Assembly (NCBI GenBank): GCA_903930075.1
Contig: CAIYWZ010000017.1
Coordinates: 1-46,760, forward strand
Direction of reading: 5' to 3'
DNA: 46,760 nt
DNA from: an uncultured Alphaproteobacteria bacterium
GTDB lineage: Bacteria; Pseudomonadota; Alphaproteobacteria; CAIYWZ01
Below are positions 19,605 to 29,729 of this stretch, piece after piece; the stretch's first letter is position 1, and each line of letters starts with the position of its first letter. The position numbers and the translations under genes are program-made. Under the pieces are notes generated by a model. It was not told the DNA's origin and did not search any database. It worked only from the letters and a program-made list of their open reading frames with translations.

Positions 19605-19960
19605 CTTTCATAAAACTCCTTCATGATTATATATATCATAATTCACGGAATTTTGCAATTGGAAAATGGTCGTTTTTTAAAAGCGACTTTTGAAGATCTT
19701 TATTTATTCTTGTTCATATACGTTCTTTTTATTATTAATTTTTATTTAAAGTTTGCTTTTATATATATAGTAGAGCACCAGACAATATGACCGATGCCAC
19801 CAGACATGATGTCTGATGGTTGGGGCAAGATGGTGTGTTGTTATTCAAGCGTTTCCTTCCTATTGCCTTGTGGAATATAAAAATTATACTTTTTTATGGA
19901 AAAATTCCTGATTTCAGGTATGATGAGTTAAAAATAAAACATATAAGTACAGGAAAAAAA

Positions 19961-20785
19961 TTGAAAAAGTATCATTTTGTTGTTGAGGTTCCTTTTGAGA
20001 AAATGGAAGAAATATCGGGTGGGTTTGAGGAGACGGTGGAATCTGTTTCTTTGTTTGAGTCGCAAGAGAAGTGGTTTTTTGAGGCTATTTTCCATGAGGA
20101 GGATATCGCCCTTGTTCAGAATTTAGCTCATCAAGCTGGAATTGATGCTCCCATTGAGGTTTTGCCCGATGTGGATTGGCTCAAAAAGGTCCATGAAGAT
20201 TTTCCGCCCCTTTCCATTGGAAAGTTTTATATTTACGGATCCCATGTGAAAGAAACCCCGCCTGCAGATCTGGTTCCGCTTTTGGTGGATGCGGCCACGG
20301 CTTTTGGATCGGGGCACCATGAATCAACGTTTGGATGTTTAACGGCTTTGAGCAGGCTCCATGAAACCTATGTATTCAAATCCGCTTTGGATATGGGCTG
20401 TGGATCCGGGATTTTGGCTTTGGGGACGGCGTCTTTGTGGGATTGTCCTGTTTTGGGGATTGATAATGACCCAGAAGCGGTGCGGGTGACGATTGAAAAT
20501 GCTATCCTGAATCATAAAACAAACGTCAATGCTCGCGTGGCCGAAGGTTTTGAGGGACTTGTGGGGGAATTTGATCTGATTACAGCGAATATCTTAGCTG
20601 GCGTTCTGATCGAGATGGCACCCAAGATATTTATTCACTTAAATCCAAAGGGAATTGTGGTTTTGGCCGGTCTTTTGGCAACGCAGGCGGATGATGTGAT
20701 TAAAGCCTATGAAGAGGCCGGCATGAGTTTGGTTCAAAAGATACCAGTGGGTACGTGGAATACACTTGTGATGGAGAGAAAATGA
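19961..20785 (+). CDS. prmA: ribosomal protein L11 methyltransferase PrmA
   Basis: DAATAFGSGHHESTFGCL, ALDMGCGSGILALG, DNDPEAVRVTIENA, ANILAGVLIEMAP. TTG at 19961 (aggaaaaaaaTTG) looks a more natural start than the track's TTG at 19820; start uncertain. Confidence 0.88.
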   Translation: MKKYHFVVEVPFEKMEEISGGFEETVESVSLFESQEKWFFEAIFHEEDIALVQNLAHQAGIDAPIEVLPDVDWLKKVHEDFPPLSIGKFYIYGSHVKETPPADLVPLLVDAATAFGSGHHESTFGCLTALSRLHETYVFKSALDMGCGSGILALGTASLWDCPVLGIDNDPEAVRVTIENAILNHKTNVNARVAEGFEGLVGEFDLITANILAGVLIEMAPKIFIHLNPKGIVVLAGLLATQADDVIKAYEEAGMSLVQKIPVGTWNTLVMERK

Positions 20786-22440
20786 AACCTTGGGAAAAAT
20801 TACGGGAAATATTAAGGGAAGAGGGTGGAAAAGCTCTCATCATCCCTCATGCCGATGAATGGCAAAATGAATATCTTCCCCCCTTTGCTGAACGATTGGC
20901 TGCCGCAACGGGATTTACGGGTTCTGCTGGATGCGCGGTGATTGGCCTTGAAAAAGCCGTACTGCTCACCGATGGCAGATATCAACTTCAGGCAAAAGAT
21001 CAAGTAGACCTTGATTTTTTTGACATTGCCCACAGCGGCCATATTTCTTTGATCGATTGGATAGAGGAAAATATACAAGGGGAAGGGTTTGTTTTTATTG
21101 ACCCCAAATGCCACAGCGTGCGTGAATTTGAATCCCTTTCAAAACTGAATGTGAATTTCACCTGCGACAATTGGGTGGACCGGATTTGGGAAGAAAAGCC
21201 TACGTTTTTACCCTCCACGCCTTTTGACATGGACCCCCGTTATATCGATGTGAGTTTCCAGGATAAAAAGCGGCTGATTTTAAGGAAAATGACCACCGAT
21301 TTCCTCATCATCACCTCCCCTGAATCTTTGTGCTGGCTTACAAATCAACGGGGCAGCGATATCCCCCATACGCCTGTGTTTTTAGGGTTTGGTATTTTAA
21401 GCCTGCAGGGGGAGTTTAAAGTGTTCTCTTTGGCAAGTTTAGAAGATGTTTTAACCCCCATCAGGGGCAAAAAGGTCTCCATTGACCCCTCCAGATGTTC
21501 ATTGTGGATACGGCAAATTCTTGAAATGGGGAACAATGAGATCCTTCATCAAGAAGACCTGTGTTTGCTTCCAAAAGCCTGTAAAACGCCTTCTGAACTT
21601 GACGGAATGCGCGATGCCCATAAAGCAGATGCCATTGCCATGATCGAATTTTTGGCCCTTTTGGAACAGGAGATCAAAACAAAATCTTTGACGGAAATTG
21701 AATCTTCAGATCTTTTGCTCTCCCACCGTAAAGGGCAGCCTTCGTTCCTGGATTTGAGTTTTGCAACGATTTCTGGGGCAGATGAAAATGGGGCGATTAT
21801 TCATTATAAAGTAAATCCCAAAACCTGCGGGACGATCACCAAGGATTCCATTTATCTTTTAGATTCCGGGGGCCAATACACCAGCGGAACAACGGACATT
21901 ACCCGCACCATGGCTTTTAAAGAGGATGTTGCCCTAGAGATTAAAGATGCCTACACGGCCGTTTTAAAGGGAGTCATTGCGTTGAGCAGGGCTAAATTCC
22001 CCAAAGGCGTCACCGGGCATAGGCTCGATACTCTTGCCAGATATCACCTATGGCAGGCAGGTCTTGACTATGACCATGGCACAGGACATGGTGTCGGATG
22101 CGTTTTGAGCGTTCACGAAGGCCCCCAAAGTATCTCCTCCCGGCACAATCCTGTTCCGCTGATGGAAGGCATGGTCGTCTCCATTGAGCCCGGATATTAT
22201 AAACCCGGCGCCTTTGGCATTCGCATCGAAAATTTAGCCATTGTGGTGGCGTCTTTGGAGCCTGGATACCTTAAATTCGAAACCCTCACCCTTGTGCCCA
22301 TCAATCAAAAACTGATCAATTTCGACACATTAGAGACGGCTGAAAAAGAATGGCTTAAGGCCTATCATGAGCGTATCATTAAGGAAATAGCGCCCCATTT
22401 GAGCGACATGGGCAAAACATTTTTAGCTGACTATGTTTGA
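20755..22440 (+). CDS. Xaa-Pro aminopeptidase (M24B metallopeptidase)
   Basis: Creatinase N-domain plus M24 metal-binding motifs: LLDSGGQYTSGTTDITRTM, GTGHGVGCVLSVHEGPQSIS, MEGMVVSIEPGYYKPGAFGIRIENL. Confidence 0.92.
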   Translation: MEYTCDGEKMKPWEKLREILREEGGKALIIPHADEWQNEYLPPFAERLAAATGFTGSAGCAVIGLEKAVLLTDGRYQLQAKDQVDLDFFDIAHSGHISLIDWIEENIQGEGFVFIDPKCHSVREFESLSKLNVNFTCDNWVDRIWEEKPTFLPSTPFDMDPRYIDVSFQDKKRLILRKMTTDFLIITSPESLCWLTNQRGSDIPHTPVFLGFGILSLQGEFKVFSLASLEDVLTPIRGKKVSIDPSRCSLWIRQILEMGNNEILHQEDLCLLPKACKTPSELDGMRDAHKADAIAMIEFLALLEQEIKTKSLTEIESSDLLLSHRKGQPSFLDLSFATISGADENGAIIHYKVNPKTCGTITKDSIYLLDSGGQYTSGTTDITRTMAFKEDVALEIKDAYTAVLKGVIALSRAKFPKGVTGHRLDTLARYHLWQAGLDYDHGTGHGVGCVLSVHEGPQSISSRHNPVPLMEGMVVSIEPGYYKPGAFGIRIENLAIVVASLEPGYLKFETLTLVPINQKLINFDTLETAEKEWLKAYHERIIKEIAPHLSDMGKTFLADYV

Positions 22441-23071
22441 TGAAACGCTGTTAAAAAAAAGGTTATTGCGGAAAAAGGACACCAGCTTTTTTGTCTCTCC
22501 CCTATTAGAGTCCCTTGAGGAACGCGCATCCCTCTTGAAACTTTCTTCTCACGCAATATCACGCATAGACTTACAAACCTATTTAGACCGCGCGCCCCTT
22601 GCACCTTCAGACCTTATTCTCTGCTTCATGTGTTTACATTGGATAAGCGATGTCCAGGGGTTTTTAAAAGACATTCATCAAGCCTTAAATCCCAAAGGCG
22701 CCTTTCAAGGATGCTTTGTAGGCGGCAACAGTTTGGGGGACCTGCGGCTCTTTTTCATGCAGCAAGAACTTGATCTACGCGGAAAAGTCTACCCCAGATT
22801 CAGCCCCCTCATTGATGAAATCTCGCTGATCAAACTGCTCTCTCAAGCAGGGTTTTGTGAAATTGTCGTTGACCGGGAACAGTACGAGTTTGAGTATTCA
22901 ACCCTCGATAACCTCATCAAAGACCTGCGCGATTCCGGCCAAACAAACGCCCTCCTCCAGGGTAAAGGACCATTTCCCAGGGAGCTGTATACGAGACTGA
23001 AAAAAGAATTTAAAAAAACAAAACCTGTTGTGAATATCGATATTCTTTACTGGAGCTGTTTCAAACAATAA
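22433..23071 (+). CDS. BioC/NDUFAF5-like methyltransferase-family protein (shortened; SAM motif I not seen)
   Basis: 'DLILCFMCLHWISDVQGFLKDIHQALNPKGAFQGCFVGGNSLGDLRLFFMQQE' resembles the C-terminal half of the alphaproteobacterial BioC-like family; N-terminal GxGxG segment absent. Confidence 0.6.
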   Translation: MFDETLLKKRLLRKKDTSFFVSPLLESLEERASLLKLSSHAISRIDLQTYLDRAPLAPSDLILCFMCLHWISDVQGFLKDIHQALNPKGAFQGCFVGGNSLGDLRLFFMQQELDLRGKVYPRFSPLIDEISLIKLLSQAGFCEIVVDREQYEFEYSTLDNLIKDLRDSGQTNALLQGKGPFPRELYTRLKKEFKKTKPVVNIDILYWSCFKQ

Positions 23072-23177
23072 AAAATTTCACGCATTTTTTAAAAGTCAAC
23101 GTGAAAAAACATTATTTTTCTACTCGATTGGGAAGCTGATTTATCTTTATAAGTTTAGATAAAAAGGGGTATTTTCA

Positions 23178-26168
23178 ATGCATGTTCAGTTCCATATTTT
23201 AAGTTTTGTTTGTCTCTTGAAGCTTCCCCTCCAAGCGCTTCCGCCTGAATGTCTCAAAGGCCTTTGTGATGATGCGATGGTGGATGAGAGGGCGGAGTTG
23301 TTTTCGCCGGTTTATGGGTTTTTGGCTTTAGAGACGGGGACTTTGGAGCGGATTCGGTTTTTTGGGAAGTTTGGGAAGATTTATCAAACACGGCGGGATG
23401 AGTGGGGGATGATTGTAAAGCCTGAGCCTGAAGATTTGGTTGATCCGTCTGTGCCTGATCCCGGGTGGATTCATCCGATATTTGCGATTAAAGATCTTGC
23501 AACAGTTGAGCCAGAGAATAGGGAGATGGAGATTTCTAAAAATTTCACCCGGCAGTTCGAACATCCCCTAGACCCCATCTGTGCCTTGGTGCAGTGGCTT
23601 TTTCCCAGTGTGGATGGGGAGAATTTGGTCTCTAATTATTATGGAGATAGTGATCATCCGGTTAAAGAAATGTTTAAACGTCGAAATTCCACGGCTGCTT
23701 TTTTGAGCTCTATTTATGGGGAAACGTTTACAAAACCAGATCTCATCTCAAATCCAAAGGACAAATTTCTCACAATTGCTTATGAAGCACTTCGTCAAGA
23801 TGGGACTCTTTCCCATGCGCCCCATGATCCTTTGTATCCCAAAAACATCGCTTTGCATGCTTTGCTTGGATATTTATGGCAACACAAGAGTAAAGACCAG
23901 ATGACGGACGTTTTAACCCATGCAGGACTCATGAAAAAACCATGGGGAAATGAAAGGTATACGGAATCAGATTATCAGGAAATTCGTGATAGAATCAAAA
24001 GCCGTGGGGAGGTGTCCTTTAAGGAAAAAGCTTATGCCGGATATGCTTATGAGATTTATGATGCGCTTTACCCAAACAAAATCAGCTATGGACGCTCTAA
24101 CGAGGGAACTCCGTTACCTTTGTATATGGATTGCGGAGAAACGATGCTGCGGAATTTCTTTAATGTTGTGGCATACGCGCGCGGAGGAAGATTTCGTCAA
24201 GGTATGTTTTCGGGGGCTCTTGGACAATTTTACCGTGCATATCCCGACATGACAGCTCAAAAAACCATAGGGGCCCGCAACTCATGGTCCGCAGTTGTAT
24301 CGGGATTACCTGGAGTTCGATATTTTAAGGAAACATATGAAATTGACTCTGGGGATTTGGGGATTATCAATATTCTAAACGTTGTTGCTGCGCTCACAGG
24401 GGATGAAATTTTAAGGTATGATAGGAGATGCGATCTTCAAGAGAAAATGAATCGTTTGTGCACAATTTTTTCAAGAGATCGATTTTTACTGGGATGGTTG
24501 CAAAAAAGTGACCAAGATTTTGTATTTACCATCAATGGAACAAATATTTTCAGCTGGATCATCAAGAAAAGACATTTTGATTTTAAAATTTACACCAAGA
24601 ATATTGAAGATTGGCGAAAGAATCCTTGGAGGAGGGGATATGACTTGAGGGTATATCCATATTTTAGAAAGAATGAAGAAGAAGAGTGGAAAAAAGACCT
24701 GAGCGAAAATTTTTTATCTTTTCTCGAAAAAATCGCATATAGTTTAGAGAGATACGAAAAATTTCTTGATCATTATCTTCTCAGAATTGAGCTTCTATCC
24801 CCTTTTTATACAGAAGATCTTTCTGGTTTTTTAGATCCTCTCATACGTGAAAATATTATCAAGCCCTTTAATAATTTAAGCAAAAGGGTTTCCGATAGAT
24901 CCATGTTAACAATTTTATATTTGAGATTTTTGTATAAAGCATTTGGCGACAAAATAGAAGACGAAAATGCGCAAGACAAAATAGCTCGGGGGCTTGGATT
25001 TCTAGATTCTTCGTCGTTTTTTGTGAAAGATTTTGTTCAAAACGTCGTCGTTGAAAAGCTCAACAACGATTCGATAGGCAAAACTCTATTTGAAGGCGAA
25101 TTTTTAGGAAATATTCATGCGTATGATACGCAAAACAACCAAGAGATTCTTGACCAAGCTTTGAAGTGGGAATTCGTTGAGGCTTCCAAAACTTTAATCC
25201 AATCGGTAGACATTTCAACGCCTAGAAATATTCTCCATTTGTGTGCAAAAAAAGGGAATCTTGAAGTTGCTCAATGTCTAATCAGCGGAAAGGTAGACCT
25301 GAATGATGTGATAGATTTATCTGCGGTCAATGATAATGGAGATATTGTTTTTTTAAGCGGTTATGCTCCGTTGCATGTGGCTGTAAAATATAAACAAACG
25401 GCCATGATGGATTTCTTGATCAAAAGTGGTGCCAATATCAATCAGACGACTTTAATGGAATTGACGCCTTTAATGATTGCCGTAGAAAATGAAGATTTAA
25501 AGACGACAGAAGAACTTCTTAAAATCCAGAACATACACATCGATGCTCAATACTGGACACCTCTGATGGAGGCAACCAATAAAGGAAACATCGACATTAT
25601 AAAGGCTTTACTTAAAGCCGGAGCAGATGCGAATCGAGGAGCTCTTTATATTGCCACATTATATGCCTTTTCCGATAGAATATGTTTAGCGATAATCAAG
25701 GATTTTTTTGAATCAGAAAGATCTCAACTCAATAGTTTCTTTGTTTTGAGGTACTATGCAGCAATGAACCAGCTCAAGAACAAAAAAATCCGTACGAAAT
25801 ATGAAACAATTGTCACACTTTTTTTCCATTCCCCTAAAATTAATGTCCACTAGAAGATGGGTCGTAAAGGTTTCACTCCTTTGATTCTTGCGGCAAAATT
25901 TGGGTCATTAGCAACTGTGGAAATGTTCATGCAAGCAGGATCGAAAAGAGATTATTTTTACCCTTTTCAAGGCAGGTTTATTTCTTATTTTTATGGGGAC
26001 ACTCGTCATAGAGCTAAAGTATTCTTTGAAAGAATTCAAGAATCCTCGTTGGTAAAACTTGAAGATTTTGATATTTTTCATTTATCCGGTGCATTGCCAT
26101 TCAAAATTTACGAAAATATGAGAAAAATATTAGAAATAGATGGGAACGATCTTTATTTCTCGCTTTAA
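23178..26168 (+). pseudogene. secreted ankyrin-repeat protein, interrupted by one in-frame TAG (25851-25853)
   Basis: ORF 23178-25853 (signal-peptide-like MHVQFHILSFVCLLKLPLQA, ~600 aa unassigned domain, then ankyrin repeats) is in frame with 25857-26168, which resumes mid-repeat: ...SPKINVH*KMGRKGFTPLILAAKFGSLATVEMFMQAG. Confidence 0.75.
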
Positions 26169-26248
26169 TAGATCTTTTACTAGAGGAGGTAGTCATTGTC
26201 TTATGCGATAAGGTTCGTCATGAAAAAACCCAGATTCAGCCACTTCAT

Positions 26249-26329
26249 TGTGAATCTCGACATTCTCTATTAGAGTTGTTTCAAACAATAAAAATTCATG
26301 CATTTTTTTAAAGTCAATATGAAATAACA
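26249..26329 (+). repeat. diverged direct repeat of 23029-23111 (methyltransferase 3' end plus downstream)
   Basis: tgtgaatctcgacattctctattagagttgtttcaaacaataaaaattcatgcatttttttaaagtcaatatgaaataac compared with tgtgaatatcgatattctttactggagctgtttcaaacaataaaaaatttcacgcattttttaaaagtcaacgtgaaaaaac. Confidence 0.8.
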
Positions 26330-26358
26330 CGAGAGGTTGGATTATTGCTTTTGTCGTC

Positions 26359-28902
26359 TTAAACAACAATGCTGACCATGCGCCCTTTGATTACGATGAT
26401 TTTCTTGGGCGCTTTTCCTTCTAAGAATCTTGAAACATTTTGATTTTCTAAGCAAATTGTCTTTAACGCTTCTTCCTCTATATTTGCATCAACATGAATT
26501 TGAGCTCTGAGTTTGCCGTTGACTTGAACGCCAATCAAAAGTGTATCATCAATCAAGTACGCAGGATCTGGGTCTGGGAAGGCGATTAAATGCAATGGCT
26601 TTTCATCAAGATTTAATTTTTCCCAAATTTCCGATGTGACATGAGGGATGAATGGAAAGGCCAGTTTCAAGGTTGTCTCAATGGCTTCCCTTAATGTCTC
26701 ATGATCTTTGGAAGATTCTGGTTTAAAATCTTCAATGGCATTGCTGAGTTCCCGGATCCTGGCGATTGCTTTATTAAAGCCGAATCTTTCAATATCATCT
26801 TTTACCCCAGCGATTGCCTTATGAGTGATTTTCTTTAAAGAGATACCTTGCTCGGTGAGTTCTCCAACTGGAAAAGAAGCGTTTAAATCTCTTCCTGTGC
26901 ACGCTCTATATAGGCGGTGTATATACTTCCAGCAGCCATCTACTCCGGCATCTGACCAATCTAAATCCCGCTCGGGCGGTGTATCGGAGAGCATGAAAAG
27001 TCTTGCTGTATCGGCGCCATAGGACCTTATGATATCTTGAGGATCAATCACATTCTTTTTAGACTTACTCATTTTTTCTGATCTGCCAATATGAACGGGC
27101 GTTTTGTCTGATTCTTTAAATGCCTTTGTGCCTTGGAAGAAAATATCGGCAGGGGAAAGCCAATAGTTATCTTGATCCTTATACGTTTCATGGCACACCA
27201 TTCCTTGGGTCATCAGGCCCTGAAAAGGCTCTTTAATACCCACATATCCGCATGTATTTAAAGCTCTTGTGAAAAACCTTGCATACAAAAGATGCAATAC
27301 CGCATGCTCAACACCGCCAATATATTGATCCACAGGGCCAAAATAATCGATGGCTTCTCGATCAAAAGGCTTTTGTGTTTCCTGGGGGCAAATATACCGC
27401 AAGAAATACCAGGAAGATTCAAAAAATGTATCGAGCGTATCTGTGTCACGTAAAGCCGCTTTTCCGCAATCCGGACAAACGGTGTGTTTCCACGTGGGAT
27501 GGTGATCGAGCGGATTGCCTGGTTTTTCAAATGTGACGTCACTGGGCAGCTGAATCGGCAGTTCTTCTTTGGGAACAGGAACAATCCCACAGCTGTCGCA
27601 ATGGATCACCGGAATCGGACAGCCCCAATATCTTTGCCGGGAAACGCCCCAATCGCGCAGGCGATATTGGACAACACCCTTTCCGCTGCCTTGGGCTTCT
27701 AATTTTTCAATAACGACTTTTTTCGCCTCTTCCGTGGATAATCCGGTTAAAAACTCTGAAGCGATGATGTTTCCGTCACCAAAATACGGCAAATCTTGTG
27801 GCTGGCCATTTTGAGGGGCAACAACTTGGATAATGGGCAGATGATATTTGGTCGCAAATTCAAAATCCCGTTGATCGTGAGCTGGGCAACCAAAAAGAGC
27901 GCCGGAGCCATAATCCATCAACACGAAATTTGCAATCCAAACGGGTATCTTTTTCTCGCCCAAAAATGGGTGGGTGACGAATAAACCTGTATCGATGCCT
28001 TTTTTCTCCATGGTTTCCACAATGACCTCTGACGTGCCCTTGTTATCGGCTTCTTGCTTGATAAACTCATCAACCAAAGGATTGGTTTTGGCCAAATCTT
28101 GGGCAATGGGGTGGTGGGGAGCAATGGCTAAGAACGAAGCGCCAAAAAGAGTGTCAGGGCGGGTTGTGAAGATTTCGAGTTTTTCTGTGCTGCCATCAAC
28201 ATTAAAATAAACATTGGCTCCCCTGGATTTTCCAATCCAATTTTCCTGCATCAGTCTTACTTTTTCTGGCCAGCGGTCAAGGGTTTGAAGGCCCTCTAAA
28301 AGGTCATCGGCATAATCGGTAATTTTTAAAAACCATTGATTGAGCTGTTTTTTCTCAACCACGGCGCCCGATCTCCAACCTTTTCCATCCACAACCTGCT
28401 CATTTGCAAGCACGGTATTTTCAACAGGGTCCCAGTTTACCCAGGATTTTTTCCGGTAGACCAAATTGTTTTTCAAAAAATCTAGGAAAAATTGCTGTTC
28501 ATGCTTATAATATTCAGGGGTGTGGGTTGCGATTTCTTTAGACCAATCGTAGGAAAATCCCAAAGCTTTGAGTTGCTCTTTCATGGATTCAATATTGCTG
28601 TGGGTCCAAACGGCCGGGTGCATTTTTTTCTCTAATGCCGCATTTTCAGCAGGAAGCCCAAATGAATCCCATCCCATGGGGTGGAGAACATTGTACCCTT
28701 GCATCCTTTTAAACCTTGCAACAACATCTCCTTGACTATAATTACGCACATGTCCCATGTGAATACGCCCCGAAGGATAGGGGAGCATTTCGAGCACATA
28801 ATATTTTGGAAGGGTTGTGCCTGGTTTCACTTCATCAACGCGCGCATCTGCCCAGATTTTTTGCCATTTTTTTTCAGTTTCATTGATCAAGTATTGTGTC
28901 AT
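26359..28902 (-). CDS. leuS: leucyl-tRNA synthetase
   Basis: [74 protein letters not shown]; 847 aa. Confidence 0.97.
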   Translation of the reverse strand: MTQYLINETEKKWQKIWADARVDEVKPGTTLPKYYVLEMLPYPSGRIHMGHVRNYSQGDVVARFKRMQGYNVLHPMGWDSFGLPAENAALEKKMHPAVWTHSNIESMKEQLKALGFSYDWSKEIATHTPEYYKHEQQFFLDFLKNNLVYRKKSWVNWDPVENTVLANEQVVDGKGWRSGAVVEKKQLNQWFLKITDYADDLLEGLQTLDRWPEKVRLMQENWIGKSRGANVYFNVDGSTEKLEIFTTRPDTLFGASFLAIAPHHPIAQDLAKTNPLVDEFIKQEADNKGTSEVIVETMEKKGIDTGLFVTHPFLGEKKIPVWIANFVLMDYGSGALFGCPAHDQRDFEFATKYHLPIIQVVAPQNGQPQDLPYFGDGNIIASEFLTGLSTEEAKKVVIEKLEAQGSGKGVVQYRLRDWGVSRQRYWGCPIPVIHCDSCGIVPVPKEELPIQLPSDVTFEKPGNPLDHHPTWKHTVCPDCGKAALRDTDTLDTFFESSWYFLRYICPQETQKPFDREAIDYFGPVDQYIGGVEHAVLHLLYARFFTRALNTCGYVGIKEPFQGLMTQGMVCHETYKDQDNYWLSPADIFFQGTKAFKESDKTPVHIGRSEKMSKSKKNVIDPQDIIRSYGADTARLFMLSDTPPERDLDWSDAGVDGCWKYIHRLYRACTGRDLNASFPVGELTEQGISLKKITHKAIAGVKDDIERFGFNKAIARIRELSNAIEDFKPESSKDHETLREAIETTLKLAFPFIPHVTSEIWEKLNLDEKPLHLIAFPDPDPAYLIDDTLLIGVQVNGKLRAQIHVDANIEEEALKTICLENQNVSRFLEGKAPKKIIVIKGRMVSIVV

Positions 28903-29096
28903 TTTTGCGTCTTTTCTTGCGTATCTTTATCTTTTGGGGCTTCTTGAGAGGGAAAACGGAAAACAATATCCCCAAAAATCTTCCCTTGTCTTTGCGCCTT
29001 TTTGTCTTCAATATCTTGGGGGGTATCCAGTTTATGTTCACCAGAGCAGGCCGTGAGCAGACAAAGAAGTATGAAAAAATTTAAATTATGAAACAT
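28899..29096 (-). CDS. small predicted lipoprotein upstream of leuS
   Basis: Lipobox LLTAC after a hydrophobic N-terminus; 4-bp ATGA overlap with leuS start. Confidence 0.6.
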   Translation of the reverse strand: MFHNLNFFILLCLLTACSGEHKLDTPQDIEDKKAQRQGKIFGDIVFRFPSQEAPKDKDTQEKTQK

Positions 29097-29249
29097 CTAT
29101 TAACTCCATTTACGTTCAATTTAAAAACGAGTATACTCAATTTATGTGCTTTTTTAAACTTTAATATTAAATAAGTTTTAAGAATTAAACGAATTATTAA
29201 TATTTTTGTCATATAACGATAAACAAGAGTTAATTTTGTAAAGGTTAAA

Positions 29250-29726
29250 ATGAAAACACTTGTGATCATGCGACACGGAAAACCTGTTGGATTTGGAGAA
29301 GGATTTGTGGACTTTGATCGTCCCTTGACTTTTTCAGGCATTGGTTTTTTGCGCAATCAGGCAGAAAAATTAAAGACTGCTGTTCCAGGTATTGACAGCA
29401 TTGCGTATTCCCCTTCCAAACGCACAACTGAGACAATGGACATCATGTCCAGTGTGTTTTTAGAGGCCAAAAAGAGTTCTATAGAACGTATTTATGGAGC
29501 AAGGGCCCCTATTTTAGAAGATATTATTGTTGATTTTCCAGGCCAGGTCCAAACATTATTGCTCATCGGACATAATCCAGGGGTGAGTGATTTGTTTGGA
29601 AATTATACAAAAAATAGGCCTTTATTTGGTCCTGGATGTTTTGGGGTGATCACATTTGATGTGAATGATTGGAGTGAGATTGTCAGAGCAAAAATCTCGA
29701 GTTATGGTTATTATTTTGGGAAATAG
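29250..29726 (+). CDS. SixA-like histidine phosphatase family protein
   Basis: LVIMRHGKPVGFGEGFVDFDRPLTFSGIGFLRNQA (RHG motif), SPSKRTTETMDI, LLIGHNPGVSDL. Confidence 0.88.
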   Translation: MKTLVIMRHGKPVGFGEGFVDFDRPLTFSGIGFLRNQAEKLKTAVPGIDSIAYSPSKRTTETMDIMSSVFLEAKKSSIERIYGARAPILEDIIVDFPGQVQTLLLIGHNPGVSDLFGNYTKNRPLFGPGCFGVITFDVNDWSEIVRAKISSYGYYFGK

Positions 29727-29729
29727 AAC

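Noticed and set aside
19820-19960. N-terminal 47-aa extension of PrmA in the ORF track
   Set aside because: Begins at a TTG without a clear RBS and the sequence (GQDGVLLFKRFLPIALWNIKIILFYGK...) does not look like PrmA; TTG at 19961 with an AGGA upstream is more likely.
25851-25853. Stop-codon reassignment (TAG/TAA = Gln) in this genome
   Set aside because: Many intact housekeeping genes here terminate at TAA/TAG with correctly sized products (e.g. murF, mraY, hemF, argS), so the standard bacterial code applies; isolated lesions explain the two cases better.
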